Origin: Aestuariirhabdus haliotis
GTDB taxonomy: Bacteria; Pseudomonadota; Gammaproteobacteria; Pseudomonadales; Aestuariirhabdaceae
Reading direction: 5' to 3'
Length of the DNA: 64,000 bases
NCBI RefSeq assembly: GCF_023509475.1
Contig: NZ_JAKSDZ010000009.1
Coordinates: 33,865-97,864 of the forward strand
Shown here: in pieces, positions 30,670-41,778 of the stretch
How positions within the stretch are numbered: the first letter of the stretch is position 1
Layout: the number at the start of each line of letters is the position of its first letter
The notes under the pieces: generated by a model
Database searches by the model: none
The model's input: the letters and a program-made list of their open reading frames with translations, nothing else
Told to the model about the DNA's origin: nothing
Position numbers and translations under genes: made by a program

Positions 30670-31982
30670 GATGGTTTGGCTTGGCTTTGGTGCTGGTGGC
30701 ACAGTGGATGTTGTCAACGAGTGCCTGGGCAGCAACCGTAGAAAGCATGCGAATCTGGCGTGCCCCCGATAGTACCCGGCTGGTGTTTGACCTCAATGGT
30801 CCTGTGGAGCATCGGGTTTTTCCTTTGTCCTCCCCCGATCGCCTGGTCATCGACTTGACCAATGCCCGGATGGCTTCGGGTATGAAATCCCTGGCAACCG
30901 AGAAAACCCCGGTTAAGCAACTGCGTTGGGCGCAGCGCAATGGTAAGGATCTGCGCATCGTGCTGGACCTGAGTGGCAACGTAAAGCCCCGCAGTTTTTT
31001 ACTCAAGCCCAACGCTTCTTACGGTCACCGCCTGGTACTGGATCTGGATGATCAGAAAAAGTCGTCCGTTAAAACGGTTGAAAAGGTGACTGCTCCTGGT
31101 GCCTCGCGTTCGGCCGATGTCATAATCGCCATCGATGCCGGGCACGGAGGAGAAGACCCCGGCGCCATCGGCTATCGAGGTTTGAAAGAGAAAAAAGTAG
31201 TACTGAAAATCGCCAAGGAATTAGCGGCGTTGCTACAGCGGGAGCCCGGTTTTAAACCAGTCCTGATTCGTACGGGAGACTATTATGTCGGCCTGCGCAA
31301 GCGAACCCAGCTGGCGCGTAAGGCGAATGCCGATCTGCTGGTGTCGATTCACGCCGATGCCTTTAAAAATCGCAAGGCTAATGGCGCGTCGGTATTTGCG
31401 ATCTCCCAGCGGGGTGCGACCTCGGAGACGGCCCGTTGGCTGGCGAACAGTGAGAACAATGCTGACTTGATCGGTGGTGTTGGTGGGGTCAGTCTCGATG
31501 ACAAGGACTCTGTATTGGCGGGAGTGTTGCTGGATCTGTCCATGACGGCGAGCCTGTCGGCCAGTCTTAATGCGGGTTCCGAAGTTTTGAAAGAGGTCGG
31601 GCGGGTCAATCGGCTGCATAAGCCCAGAGTAGAGCAGGCGGCCTTTGTGGTGCTGAAGTCTCCCGATATTCCTTCCATATTGGTGGAAACCGGCTTTATT
31701 ACGAACCCCAGAGATGGCAAAAATCTGGCCAGTTCTTCGCACCAGAAAAAGCTCGCCCGCTCGATTTTTACCGGTGTTAAACGATATTTTGCCCGAACCC
31801 CGCCGCCTGGTACCTATCTGGCGAGTCGCAAGAGTGGAGATCGTCCCCGGCACGTGATCAAACGAGGTGATACCCTGTCGTCGATTGCTTCGCGATATCG
31901 GGTCACCGTGGCCAGCCTGCGCCATCACAACAATCTCAGTGCCGATGTGATTCGCGTCGGTCAGGTGTTGCAGATTCCCTGA
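30666..31982 (+). CDS. amiB: N-acetylmuramoyl-L-alanine amidase (AMIN, amidase_3, LysM)
   Basis: Periplasmic cell-wall amidase that splits septal peptidoglycan during division. 438 residues. The signal peptide is cut after about residue 22 (STSAWA). An AMIN targeting domain covers about 25-130. The zinc amidase_3 domain covers 150-375 with IAIDAGHGGEDPGA (zinc His), SIHADAF and LVETGFITNP (catalytic Glu). A LysM domain spans about 395-438 (HVIKRGDTLSSIA). The LysM domain matches E. coli AmiB/Pseudomonas AmiB. Sits upstream of mutL as elsewhere. Confidence 0.95.
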   Translation: MRWFGLALVLVAQWMLSTSAWAATVESMRIWRAPDSTRLVFDLNGPVEHRVFPLSSPDRLVIDLTNARMASGMKSLATEKTPVKQLRWAQRNGKDLRIVLDLSGNVKPRSFLLKPNASYGHRLVLDLDDQKKSSVKTVEKVTAPGASRSADVIIAIDAGHGGEDPGAIGYRGLKEKKVVLKIAKELAALLQREPGFKPVLIRTGDYYVGLRKRTQLARKANADLLVSIHADAFKNRKANGASVFAISQRGATSETARWLANSENNADLIGGVGGVSLDDKDSVLAGVLLDLSMTASLSASLNAGSEVLKEVGRVNRLHKPRVEQAAFVVLKSPDIPSILVETGFITNPRDGKNLASSSHQKKLARSIFTGVKRYFARTPPPGTYLASRKSGDRPRHVIKRGDTLSSIASRYRVTVASLRHHNNLSADVIRVGQVLQIP

Positions 31983-32067
31983 AATCTGACGCCAGCCCCT
32001 GTTGAGCCGAGATGAGCTCAGGTACACTGACGGGCTGTTACCACGCCTCGTTTATTGTTGCTTTACT

Positions 32068-33924
32068 ATGAAAAAAATTCAGTTATTACCCCCTAGGTTG
32101 GCCAACCAGATTGCGGCTGGCGAGGTGGTTGAGCGCCCTTCCTCGGTGGTCAAGGAGTTATTGGAAAACTGCCTCGATGCCGGTGCTCGGCGTATCGACG
32201 TCGAAGTAGAGCAAGGTGGGGTAAAACTGATTCGAATTCGTGATGATGGCTGGGGGATCCCCCAGGAACAGTTGCCGTTAGCGCTGAGTCGTCATGCCAC
32301 CAGTAAAATCAGCGAACTGGAAGACCTGGAAGCGGTTGGCAGTCTGGGATTTCGTGGTGAAGCCTTGGCCAGTATCAGTTCGGTTAGCAAGCTGTCGCTC
32401 AGTTCAAGCTGCGAGGGGCAGGAGACGGGTTGGAAGGTGCAGACCGAGGGGCGTGATATGGATGCGGTGGTCACTCCAATAGCCCATCCGCGAGGCACCA
32501 CCGTCGAGGTTAGAGATCTGTTCTTTAATACCCCCGCGCGGCGTAAATTTTTGCGTACGGAAAAGACCGAATTCGGACATCTGGAAGAGGTGATCAAGCG
32601 GCTTGCGCTCAGTCGTTTCGATGTGGGCTTTCATCTTCGGCATAACTTGCGCACCATCCATCAACTAAAACCTGCTGACAGTCAGATGGAGCGTGAGCGC
32701 CGTATTGCCATGCTATGTGGTCCGGCTTTTATCGATAATGCCGTGTGCGTGGATGTTGAAGCTTCGGGCTTGCGTCTTTGGGGCTGGGTGGGGTTACCGA
32801 CGTTCTCCCGTAGCCATGCGGATATGCAATATTTTTATGTTAATGGTCGAGTGATTCGTGACAAGCTGGTGGCCCACGCGGTTCGGCAGGCTTATCGCGA
32901 TGTGCTCTACAATGGTCGTCATCCGACCTTTGTGCTCTATCTTGAGCTTGACCCCACCGGGGTCGATGTCAATGTGCATCCGACCAAGCACGAAGTGCGA
33001 TTCCGTGATGGTCGCAATGTGCACAACTTTCTCTTTAGCACCCTGCATCGGGTGCTGGCTGAAGTGCGTCCCAAGGACCAGTTAACGGCGACCACTGGCT
33101 CCTCCGAAACTCCGGAGCTGCAAATGTCCGGTGCGGCAGCAGGAGAATTTGCCGGTCAGCGTTCGATGGCATTACAGCCAGGAAATAACACGAGTTGGAA
33201 TGAGCGCCCACCCGAGGGTCGTGTCAGTGATCAGCTGGCTACGTACAAGAGTATGCACGCCGCAGTTGATCAGTTGCTGCCCGGTAATGGTTCCTCTAAT
33301 TCGCTGATGAATTCTGTTGACCAAAATGAAGAGGAAGAAATTCCGCCGCTGGGCTACGCGCTGGCCCAGCTCAAGGGCATCTTTATTTTGGCTGAAAACC
33401 AGCACGGATTGATTCTGGTGGATATGCATGCGGCTCACGAACGTATTACGTATGAACGGCTGAAAGCGACCTGGGCCGACCAGGGTATTACCAGTCAGCC
33501 TCTGCTGGTACCGGTCTCTGTTGCTGTCAGTCAGCGCGAAGCGGATTGCGCTGAACAGCAGCAAGACCTGTTGCAACGCCTGGGTATGGCGGTCGAGCGA
33601 ATGGGCCCGGAGACCCTGACCGTGCGTCAACTGCCGGCCTTGTTGCGCAATGCAGATGTCGAACAACTGCTTCGGGATCTATTGGCTGATCTGTTGGTGG
33701 AAGGCAGTAGTGATCTGCTGGAGGCACGACAACATGAAATTCTCTCAACTATGGCCTGTCATGGCTCTGTACGTGCGAACCGTCGCCTGACACTTCCGGA
33801 AATGAATGCCTTGTTGCGTGATATGGAAACAACCGAACGCAGTGGTCAGTGCAATCATGGTCGACCTACCTGGACTCAGTTGGATATGGGTGAGCTCGAC
33901 AAACTGTTCCTCAGGGGACGTTAA
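32068..33924 (+). CDS. mutL: DNA mismatch repair protein MutL
   Basis: ATPase that links MutS mismatch recognition to downstream repair. 618 residues. GHKL ATPase motifs in the first 330 residues are [32 protein letters not shown] and [10 protein letters not shown]. The [11 protein letters not shown] loop and [11 protein letters not shown] follow. The low-complexity linker spans about 345-430. The C-terminal dimerisation domain has [13 protein letters not shown] and [11 protein letters not shown]. The start is ATG 32068, as the family begins M-x-x-I-x-L-L-P. It contains no MutL endonuclease DQHAxxER motif; the related DMHAAHER suggests it may lack nicking activity, as in E. coli. Confidence 0.97.
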   Translation: MKKIQLLPPRLANQIAAGEVVERPSSVVKELLENCLDAGARRIDVEVEQGGVKLIRIRDDGWGIPQEQLPLALSRHATSKISELEDLEAVGSLGFRGEALASISSVSKLSLSSSCEGQETGWKVQTEGRDMDAVVTPIAHPRGTTVEVRDLFFNTPARRKFLRTEKTEFGHLEEVIKRLALSRFDVGFHLRHNLRTIHQLKPADSQMERERRIAMLCGPAFIDNAVCVDVEASGLRLWGWVGLPTFSRSHADMQYFYVNGRVIRDKLVAHAVRQAYRDVLYNGRHPTFVLYLELDPTGVDVNVHPTKHEVRFRDGRNVHNFLFSTLHRVLAEVRPKDQLTATTGSSETPELQMSGAAAGEFAGQRSMALQPGNNTSWNERPPEGRVSDQLATYKSMHAAVDQLLPGNGSSNSLMNSVDQNEEEEIPPLGYALAQLKGIFILAENQHGLILVDMHAAHERITYERLKATWADQGITSQPLLVPVSVAVSQREADCAEQQQDLLQRLGMAVERMGPETLTVRQLPALLRNADVEQLLRDLLADLLVEGSSDLLEARQHEILSTMACHGSVRANRRLTLPEMNALLRDMETTERSGQCNHGRPTWTQLDMGELDKLFLRGR

Positions 33925-33927
33925 ATC

Positions 33928-34884
33928 GTGTCAGTAAAAAAAGACCAGCGCCCCTGGGCCATTTTCCTGATGGGGCCAACGGCTGCCGGTAAAACCGACC
34001 TGGCGGTTGAGCTTTCCGAACGATTGCCTTGCGACCTGATCAGTGTCGACTCGGCCATGGTTTACCGTGAAATGAATATCGGCACGGCCAAGCCCGAGCC
34101 CGAGTTGTTGCAGCGGGCACCGCACCAGTTGATAGATATTCGTGATCCAGCCGATCCCTATTCGGCGGCCCAGTTTGCCGAAGATGCTCTCGAGGCGATG
34201 CGGATCAGTGCCGGGCAAGGTCGAGTACCGCTGCTGGTCGGTGGCACCATGCTGTACTTTAAGGCGCTGCGCGATGGTCTGGCGGATATGCCGGGGGCCG
34301 ATGAGGGAATTCGTCAGCGTTTGCTGGATGAAGCGGAAAGGTCTGGTTGGGGGGAGCTGCACGAACGTTTGGCGAAACTTGATCCTGAGTCGGCGGCGCG
34401 GATTCATCCTAACGATCCCCAGCGCTTGCAGCGCGCTCTTGAGCTGATTGAGTTAACCGGAAAAAGCATGACTCGTTTGCGTGAAGAGCAGCGCAATGCT
34501 CGTTCGGAACCTTTTCCGTTTCGTATTTTGTCAATCGCTGTGGCCCCGGACGATCGTTCTGTTTTGCACGAGCGGATCGCGTTGCGCTTTCAGCAGATGA
34601 TGGAGCAAGGGTTTATTGAAGAGGTTGAACAACTGTATCAACGAGGCGATCTGAATCTTAAGCTGCCTTCGATTCGCTCGGTAGGTTATCGGCAAGTCTG
34701 GGAATATCTCGACGGGGAACTCGAACGAGAGGCCATGGTCGAAAAAGGCATCATCGCAACCCGTCAATTGGCCAAGCGTCAATATACCTGGTTGCGAAGT
34801 TGGGGGGATTTGCATTGGCTTGACAGTTTGTCGGACCAATTAACAGAAAGTGCCTTGAAAAAGTTTCCACCCGACCTCATATAG
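33928..34884 (+). CDS. miaA: tRNA dimethylallyltransferase MiaA
   Basis: Adds the isopentenyl group to A37 of UNN-decoding tRNAs. 318 residues. P-loop [12 protein letters not shown] near 13-24, [26 protein letters not shown], and the C-terminal [13 protein letters not shown]. Starts at GTG 33928, three bases after the mutL stop, and precedes hfq. This mutL-miaA-hfq-hflXKC order is widely conserved. Confidence 0.97.
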   Translation: MSVKKDQRPWAIFLMGPTAAGKTDLAVELSERLPCDLISVDSAMVYREMNIGTAKPEPELLQRAPHQLIDIRDPADPYSAAQFAEDALEAMRISAGQGRVPLLVGGTMLYFKALRDGLADMPGADEGIRQRLLDEAERSGWGELHERLAKLDPESAARIHPNDPQRLQRALELIELTGKSMTRLREEQRNARSEPFPFRILSIAVAPDDRSVLHERIALRFQQMMEQGFIEEVEQLYQRGDLNLKLPSIRSVGYRQVWEYLDGELEREAMVEKGIIATRQLAKRQYTWLRSWGDLHWLDSLSDQLTESALKKFPPDLI

Positions 34885-34936
34885 AGCTTTCAAAGCAGTC
34901 GTCAGGTTTTTATAGCGACTATTACGTATTGAAGTC

Positions 34937-34942
34937 TATAAT
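34937..34942 (+). promoter_or_regulatory. -10 element upstream of hfq
   Basis: A perfect tataat about 125 bp before the hfq ATG, inside the longest gap of this operon. The -35 region is poor. The following leader has ggtggca (near 34955-34961) complementary to tgccacc (near 35036-35042), which would close it into a long-range stem. Confidence 0.4.
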
Positions 34943-35068
34943 TCGAGAGCATAGGGTGGCAGGTTCTTGAAGTGCCTGAAAATGGGCGCTGCCTACCATC
35001 ATAAAACGCTAGCAGGGCGGTCCTGACACCAGTCTTGCCACCAATTTTTCTACTTAAGGAGTAGCACA

Positions 35069-35320
35069 ATGTCAAAAGGGCATACCCTACAAGACCCTTA
35101 CCTGAACGTATTGCGCAAGGAGCGCATCCCCGTTTCTATCTATCTGGTCAACGGTATTAAGTTGCAGGGCCAGATCGAATCCTTCGATCAATTCGTTATT
35201 CTATTAAAAAACACAGTCAGCCAGATGGTGTACAAACATGCCATCTCTACCGTGGTTCCAAGTCGGCCGGTTCGTATGCCTGTGCCTGCTCAGGAAGCCG
35301 GTGAAGCCGGAAGTGCTTAA
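35069..35320 (+). CDS. hfq: RNA chaperone Hfq
   Basis: Hexameric Sm-like RNA chaperone for small-RNA regulation. 83 residues. Sm1 motif ([23 protein letters not shown]) and Sm2 motif with YKHAIST are intact, with the conserved Gln8, Phe and Lys/His of the proximal face. The short C-terminal tail resembles Pseudomonas Hfq rather than the longer enterobacterial tail. A good Shine-Dalgarno (aaggag) precedes the ATG. Confidence 0.98.
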   Translation: MSKGHTLQDPYLNVLRKERIPVSIYLVNGIKLQGQIESFDQFVILLKNTVSQMVYKHAISTVVPSRPVRMPVPAQEAGEAGSA

Positions 35321-35337
35321 ACAGTTGGAGTTACTCG

Positions 35338-36666
35338 TTGTTTTTTGAACGCCACGAAGGTGGTGAGCATGCCATACTGGTTCATCCCGAATTCTCAGAA
35401 GACAGCGAGCGTGAAGATCCCCGTGAGTTTGAAGAGCTGGTCAGCTCGGCGGGTGCTCGAGCGGTAGCTTTTCTTTCGGTCGCTCGACAGCAGCCTAGCC
35501 CCCGTTTCTTTGTGGGGCGAGGCAAGGTGGATGAGATACGAGATCTGGTCGCTCACCACGAAGCTGATATCGTTATTTTCAATCACGCCCTGAGCCCTTC
35601 TCAAGAACGAAATCTTGAGCAGGAGTTTCAGTGTCGTGTGCTCGACCGTACGGGCCTGATTCTGGATATCTTTGCTCAGCGTGCCCGCACCCACGAGGGT
35701 AAGTTGCAGGTCGAACTGGCTCAATTACAGCATATGAGCACAAGGCTGGTTCGTGGTTGGACCCACCTGGAGCGGCAGAAGGGTGGTATTGGTCTGCGTG
35801 GTCCGGGTGAAACCCAGCTGGAAACCGATCGACGTTTATTGCGGGGCCGTATCAAAGCCATCACCAAGCGTCTCGAGCGAGTGCGCAAGCAGCGTGATCA
35901 GGGGCGGCGTTCCCGTCGCCGGGCGCAGATTCCTAATGTCTCGCTGGTTGGGTACACCAACGCCGGCAAGTCCACCCTGTTTAATCATCTGACCGATGCC
36001 GAGGTGTATGCGGCCGATCAGCTGTTTGCGACGCTTGATCCGACTCTGCGTCGTATTAATGTTGATGAGCTCGGCCCGGTCGTGCTGGCTGACACTGTGG
36101 GCTTTATTCGTCATCTTCCCCATAAATTGGTCGAAGCGTTCCGGGCAACGCTGGAAGAGTCGGCTCAAGCCGATCTTTTATTGCATGTAGTGGACGCAGC
36201 CGATCCTGAACGGGATGACAATATTCATCAGGTGAACCTGGTGTTGAACGAAATCGGGGCCGGCGAGGTTCCTGTGTTACAGGTTTACAATAAAATCGAT
36301 CTGCTGGAGGGGGTTGAGCCTCGTATCCAGCGTAATGAACATGGTGAGCCCGAGCGCATCTGGTGCTCCGCCCATAGCGGTGCGGGTATTGAGTTGTTGT
36401 TGCAGGCGATCAGTGAGCGTCTGGGCGAAGATTTGGTGCATATGGATCTGCCCCTGGCCCCCGATCAGGGGCGTCTGAGGGCGCGACTGTTTGCCTTGGG
36501 TGGCGTCGTTCAGGAGCATCATGATGAGAGCGGTCAAATGCTGGTTGAGGTGAGAATGCCTCGCCATGATTTAGCGCGATTGTTAAAGGAAGCAGGTCTT
36601 GATCCACTTCCCCTGCTGGACGATGAATCCCTGGATGGGCTTGCAGCCGAGGGTGAGGCTACATAA
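35338..36666 (+). CDS. hflX: Ribosome-associated GTPase HflX
   Basis: GTPase that splits stalled ribosomes under stress. 442 residues. The N-terminal HflX domain (about 10-180) has the glycine-rich GIGLRGPGETQLE region. The G domain has GYTNAGKSTLFN (G1), DTVGFIRHLP (G3) and NKID (G4). The C-terminal alpha/beta part ends with an acidic Glu-rich tail. Starts at TTG 35338, 18 bases after the hfq stop; no better in-frame start is present. Confidence 0.97.
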   Translation: MFFERHEGGEHAILVHPEFSEDSEREDPREFEELVSSAGARAVAFLSVARQQPSPRFFVGRGKVDEIRDLVAHHEADIVIFNHALSPSQERNLEQEFQCRVLDRTGLILDIFAQRARTHEGKLQVELAQLQHMSTRLVRGWTHLERQKGGIGLRGPGETQLETDRRLLRGRIKAITKRLERVRKQRDQGRRSRRRAQIPNVSLVGYTNAGKSTLFNHLTDAEVYAADQLFATLDPTLRRINVDELGPVVLADTVGFIRHLPHKLVEAFRATLEESAQADLLLHVVDAADPERDDNIHQVNLVLNEIGAGEVPVLQVYNKIDLLEGVEPRIQRNEHGEPERIWCSAHSGAGIELLLQAISERLGEDLVHMDLPLAPDQGRLRARLFALGGVVQEHHDESGQMLVEVRMPRHDLARLLKEAGLDPLPLLDDESLDGLAAEGEAT

Positions 36667-36760
36667 AATCGTTTAACTTTGATTAACGAATCAACGCTGG
36701 ATTGATCCAATACGCTGTCAATTCAGTATACTTTTCACGCACGCTGTAATGGAGAAGGCT

Positions 36761-37924
36761 ATGGCCTGGAATGAACCGGGTGGTAACGGCAAAAATCAGG
36801 ACCCTTGGGGGGGTGGCAATCGAGGTGGAAACCAGGGGCCGCCAGACCTCGACGAGGCATTCCGCAAGCTCCAGGAGAAGCTGAACGGCATCTTCGGTGG
36901 CAAAGGAGGGGGGGCTTCCTCATCCAGTAGTGGCAGCAGCGGTATGTTGATTGTCGTATTACTGGTCGCTTTTGCGGCTTATATATGGAACGCAGTCTAT
37001 ATCGTCGACCAGAAAGAGCGGGCGGTTGTACTGCGTTTCGGTGAGTACCTTGAAACCGTAAATCCAGGTCTGCATATCTATTTTCCGCCTATTGATAGCA
37101 AGTATCAGGAAAATGTGACGGAGTTTCGGACCTATAATCTGCGCCACCAGATGCTGACCGAAGACGAGAATATCGTCGAGGTTGCCATGTCGGTTCAATA
37201 CAATATCGCCGAGTTGAAAGACTTTGTGCTCAATGTTGAGAACCCCGAGAGCAGTCTCGAGCAAGCCACGCAAAGTGCCTTGCGTCATGTTGTGGGTGGT
37301 TCGGAGATGCACTCGGTGCTGACCGAAGGGCGTGAAGCTATGGCTGATGAGGTGCGTGAGCGCCTGCAAAGCTATATCGATAACTACGGCTCTGGTATCA
37401 ATGTCGGTAAAATTAACGTCGAGAGTACCTCTGCTCCCCGTGAAGTTCAGGCCGCATTTGATGACGTAATCCGGGCTCGAGAGGATAAGGAACGTTCCCA
37501 GAACCGTGCACAATCCTACGCCAATGCCATCGTTCCAGAGGCACGCGGTGAAGCTCAGCGTATGCTGGAGGAAGCCGAAGGTTATCGTCAGGAAGTGATT
37601 GCACGGGCGGAAGGTGAGGCGAGCCGTTTCAGCCAGTTATTGGCTGAGTATACGAAGGCGCCCGAGGTGACTCGTCAGCGTCTGTACCTGGACACCATGC
37701 AGGAAGTGCTGGGTAAGAGTAACAAGGTGCTGGTTGATGTGGAGGGTGGTAATAACATGATGTATCTGCCTCTCGACAAAATCATGCAAGAACAAACCAG
37801 TATTACGTCCGGTGGCAAGGTGGAGCTGAGCCCCCAGCAGGTACGTGATCTGGCCAACAAGGTGGCCGAGGATCTACGGTCACGTAGCAATACCAGTACT
37901 CGTAGTGGGAGGAATGCACAATGA
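36761..37924 (+). CDS. hflK: FtsH protease modulator HflK
   Basis: With HflC forms the membrane ring complex that encloses and modulates FtsH. 387 residues. Glycine-rich N-terminus (NEPGGNGKNQDPWGGG), one transmembrane helix near 62-82, then a periplasmic SPFH/band-7 domain and a long helix rich in Glu, Ala and Arg. ATG 36761 has ggag 6 bases upstream and gives the family N-terminus; the ATG 12 bases earlier would destroy that spacing. Overlaps hflC by four bases. Confidence 0.96.
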   Translation: MAWNEPGGNGKNQDPWGGGNRGGNQGPPDLDEAFRKLQEKLNGIFGGKGGGASSSSSGSSGMLIVVLLVAFAAYIWNAVYIVDQKERAVVLRFGEYLETVNPGLHIYFPPIDSKYQENVTEFRTYNLRHQMLTEDENIVEVAMSVQYNIAELKDFVLNVENPESSLEQATQSALRHVVGGSEMHSVLTEGREAMADEVRERLQSYIDNYGSGINVGKINVESTSAPREVQAAFDDVIRAREDKERSQNRAQSYANAIVPEARGEAQRMLEEAEGYRQEVIARAEGEASRFSQLLAEYTKAPEVTRQRLYLDTMQEVLGKSNKVLVDVEGGNNMMYLPLDKIMQEQTSITSGGKVELSPQQVRDLANKVAEDLRSRSNTSTRSGRNAQ

Positions 37925-38793
37925 GCCCGAAGAGTATGTTAGGCGTAATTCTGCTGGCAGCCGTTGTCCTGCTGGGTTTGGAAAGCCTGTATGTGGTCAG
38001 CGAGCGTGAGCGTGCGGTCGTACTGCGCTTTGGTGAATTGATCAAGCCGAATGTGCAGCCGGGTCTGCATATTAAGGCTCCCTTTATCGATAAGGTGCGC
38101 ATCTTTGATGGTCGCTTGCTGACGTTGGATTCCTCTCCCGAGCGTTTTCTGACGCAGGAGAAAAAGGCCCTGATCATCGACTCCTTTGTTAAGTGGCGCA
38201 TCGACAACGTTGAAACCTTCTATACCGCAACGTCCGGTGATATACGTCGTGCCAACCAGCTGCTGTCCCAGCGGGTTGAATCTCGTCTGCGTAACATTGT
38301 TGGTAGCAAGACCTTGCAAGAAGTGGTTTCCGGCGAGCGAGATCAGTTGATGGAGTTCATCACCAATAACCTTAATGGCATTGCCCGCCAGGAGCTGGGT
38401 GTGGCCGTAGCGGATGTGCGTATCAAGGGCATTGATCTGCCGCCTCAGGTCAGCGATTCGGTGTTTGAGCGAATGGCGACCGAGCGGGATAAAGAGGCTC
38501 AGGAGATACGTTCTCAGGGTAACGAGCAAGCTGAAGTGATTCGTGCGGATGCGGACCGTCAGAAGCGTGTGTTGCTGGCGGAGGCTTTCCGTGATGCAGA
38601 AAAAGCCCGAGGCGATGGCGATGCCAAGGCGGCGGCTATCTATGCCAAGGCCTATAATGCAGACGCCGAGTTCTTTTCCTTCTATCGTAGCTTGCAGGCC
38701 TATAAAGAAACCTTCCGCAAGCAAGGCGATATTATGGTGCTTGACCCCGATAGTGACTTCTTCCACTATCTCAAGCAATCTGGTGCCAAATAG
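37921..38793 (+). CDS. hflC: FtsH protease modulator HflC
   Basis: Partner of HflK. 290 residues. One N-terminal transmembrane helix (about 5-24), SPFH domain (VVSERERAVVLRFGEL through the middle) and a C-terminal coiled segment with the GDGDAKAAAIYAKAYNADAEFF stretch typical of HflC. The start codon overlaps the hflK stop (atga). Followed by two hairpins that close the operon. Confidence 0.96.
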   Translation: MSPKSMLGVILLAAVVLLGLESLYVVSERERAVVLRFGELIKPNVQPGLHIKAPFIDKVRIFDGRLLTLDSSPERFLTQEKKALIIDSFVKWRIDNVETFYTATSGDIRRANQLLSQRVESRLRNIVGSKTLQEVVSGERDQLMEFITNNLNGIARQELGVAVADVRIKGIDLPPQVSDSVFERMATERDKEAQEIRSQGNEQAEVIRADADRQKRVLLAEAFRDAEKARGDGDAKAAAIYAKAYNADAEFFSFYRSLQAYKETFRKQGDIMVLDPDSDFFHYLKQSGAK

Positions 38794-38805
38794 GATTCTG
38801 GCAGT

Positions 38806-38836
38806 TGTGGAGGGCTGAATGCTTCTGCCCTCCACA
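38806..38836 (+). other. 10-bp hairpin after hflC
   Basis: tgtggagggc/gccctccaca with an 11-nt loop. No T-run follows, so it is a transcript-end or processing structure rather than an intrinsic terminator. Confidence 0.5.
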
Positions 38837-38857
38837 CAGGTTGTGTTATTATTGTTC

Positions 38858-38883
38858 AAACCGGGCCAACACCCGGTTTTTTT
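38858..38883 (+). terminator. Intrinsic terminator of the hfq-hflC operon
   Basis: aaaccggg/cccggttt stem with loop ccaaca, then a run of T to 38883. Confidence 0.8.
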
Positions 38884-38914
38884 GTGACCCCGATTTGAAT
38901 GAGTGGGCGTGCGA

Positions 38915-39106
38915 ATGGATTTTTGGCACCAGCTGCTAGTGGCGTTTTGCCTGATGTTGGTACTGGAGGGAATCGTTCCCTTTCTGTATCCTCGCCGCTG
39001 GCGAGTGTTGGTCGCGCAATTGGCGACCGTCGATGATCGAACATTGAGGATAATGGGGCTGGTAACCATGCTATGCGGCACGGGCCTGCTCTACCTGGTG
39101 AACTGA
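38915..39106 (+). CDS. DUF2065 (YjeT-like) small inner-membrane protein
   Basis: Two-helix membrane protein of 63 residues, function unknown. Helices lie about 5-22 (LLVAFCLMLVLEGIVPFL) and 43-62, with the family stretch PFLYPRRWR between them. ATG 38915 places the first helix as in relatives; an in-frame GTG at 38903 would add four residues. Located after the hflC terminator and 17 bp before hisZ, as in many gammaproteobacteria. Confidence 0.85.
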   Translation: MDFWHQLLVAFCLMLVLEGIVPFLYPRRWRVLVAQLATVDDRTLRIMGLVTMLCGTGLLYLVN

Positions 39107-39123
39107 ATGACAGGTTTGAACGA

Positions 39124-40308
39124 ATGACGATAGCTGATCGCTGGCTGCTGCCGGATGGGATCGACGAGGTGTTGCCCGCTGCGGCGGCGCAGATTGAAAG
39201 GGTGCGCCGTGAGCTGCTCGACCTCTATACCAGTTGGGGCTATGAGCTGGTAATCCCCCCTCATATTGAATACCTCGAATCCCTGCAAGCAGGTGCCGGG
39301 CATGACCTGGATCTGCAAACCTTTAAAGTGGTCGATCAGCTGACAGGGCGTATGATGGGTTTAAGGGCCGATACCACGCCATCGGTGGCTCGTATCGATG
39401 CCCACACCCTGCGACGCGAGGGTCCGGTTCGTCTCTGCTATTGCGGTAGTGTTTTTCACACGAAGGCCGATGCCTCGTCGGCCTCACGTAGCCCGATACA
39501 GCTGGGTGCGGAACTATATGGCCACGCCGGTTTCCAGAGTGACGTCGAGATCATGTCGCTGATGCTGACGACCTTACATCGTGCAGGTCAAAGTCGCATC
39601 AATGTGGATATGGGGCACGCCGGCATTTTCCGCGGTCTGGTGCGTGAATCGGGCCTCGATAATGATCAGCAGGAGCGCCTGTTTGACGCCCTGCAGCGTA
39701 AGGCAAATCCGGAAATACGTGAACTGGTAGAGGCTTCGGTAACGGATCCTGCGATTGCCGAAATGCTTTGCCTGCTACCTCACCTCAATGGTGATATCTC
39801 TATTTTGGCCGCTGCCAGCGAGAAGCTGGCAGCGGCCCCCGATGATGTTCGTGAAGCGCTAAAACTGCTGCAGCAGATCGCCACCGGGGTACAACAGACG
39901 TTTCCTGAGGTATCGCTGTATTTCGATCTCAGTGAACTCAGTGGATACAACTATAACTACCATACTGGGGTCGTGTTTGCGGCCTACCTCCCGGGCAGCG
40001 GTCAATCGATTGCCAAGGGTGGACGTTACGATGGTATCGGTGCCGCCTTTGGGCGAGCACGGCCGGCCACCGGTTTTAGTACAGACCTCAAGCTCTTGCT
40101 GGGGTTAATGGCCTCAGAAGCCAAACCGGCCACGGCTATTTTTGCACCCCAGCACGCTGATGCTGAATTGGTGCAGTCCTTGCGTGAGCAAGGCGAATGT
40201 GTGATTTATGAGTTACCGGGACAGTCGCAGGATGCGGTTGATTTGGGTTGCAATCGTCGCCTGGTGGAGACCTCGGGTGGTTGGCAGATCGAGTCGGTTG
40301 AACAATAG
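39124..40308 (+). CDS. hisZ: ATP phosphoribosyltransferase regulatory subunit HisZ
   Basis: Class II-synthetase-like regulator that activates short-form HisG at the first step of histidine synthesis. 394 residues. The fold of HisRS is recognisable (WLLPDGIDEVLP, MGLRADTTPSVARI, KGGRYDGIGAAFG), but the HisRS anticodon-binding domain is absent, so it is HisZ and not HisS. ATG 39124 gives the expected N-terminus. purA follows; the DUF2065-hisZ-purA order is conserved. Confidence 0.95.
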   Translation: MTIADRWLLPDGIDEVLPAAAAQIERVRRELLDLYTSWGYELVIPPHIEYLESLQAGAGHDLDLQTFKVVDQLTGRMMGLRADTTPSVARIDAHTLRREGPVRLCYCGSVFHTKADASSASRSPIQLGAELYGHAGFQSDVEIMSLMLTTLHRAGQSRINVDMGHAGIFRGLVRESGLDNDQQERLFDALQRKANPEIRELVEASVTDPAIAEMLCLLPHLNGDISILAAASEKLAAAPDDVREALKLLQQIATGVQQTFPEVSLYFDLSELSGYNYNYHTGVVFAAYLPGSGQSIAKGGRYDGIGAAFGRARPATGFSTDLKLLLGLMASEAKPATAIFAPQHADAELVQSLREQGECVIYELPGQSQDAVDLGCNRRLVETSGGWQIESVEQ

Positions 40309-41646
<1,338 letters not shown>

Positions 41647-41659
41647 TGTCATCTTCACG

Positions 41660-41700
41660 ATAAAAAAAGAGGGGCCTAGGCCCCTCTTTTTTTATTTCTC
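41660..41700. terminator. Intrinsic terminator after purA
   Basis: A self-complementary stretch around the centre 41677/41678 (aggggcctaggcccct core) with A and T runs continuing the symmetry outward to 41660 and 41695. It would end purA transcription and could act from either side. Confidence 0.85.
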
Positions 41701-41737
41701 AAAACTTCACTATAAAATCACACTGATTCGGCTACTC

Positions 41738-41743
41738 TATAAT
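41738..41743 (+). promoter_or_regulatory. -10 element upstream of rnr
   Basis: tataat about 35 bp before the rnr ATG and after the purA terminator, so rnr likely has its own promoter. The -35 is weak. Confidence 0.45.
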
Positions 41744-41778
41744 CCTTTTAGCCCTTTCACGCTCGATTGGAGAGCCCC

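Noticed and set aside
37939..39081. Open frame antisense to hflC and the DUF2065 gene (about 380 codons)
   Set aside because: Runs across two genes and a terminator on the other strand; composition is a shadow of coding DNA.
39124..40308. Histidyl-tRNA synthetase
   Set aside because: The anticodon-binding domain is missing and the gene sits with purA, as HisZ does.
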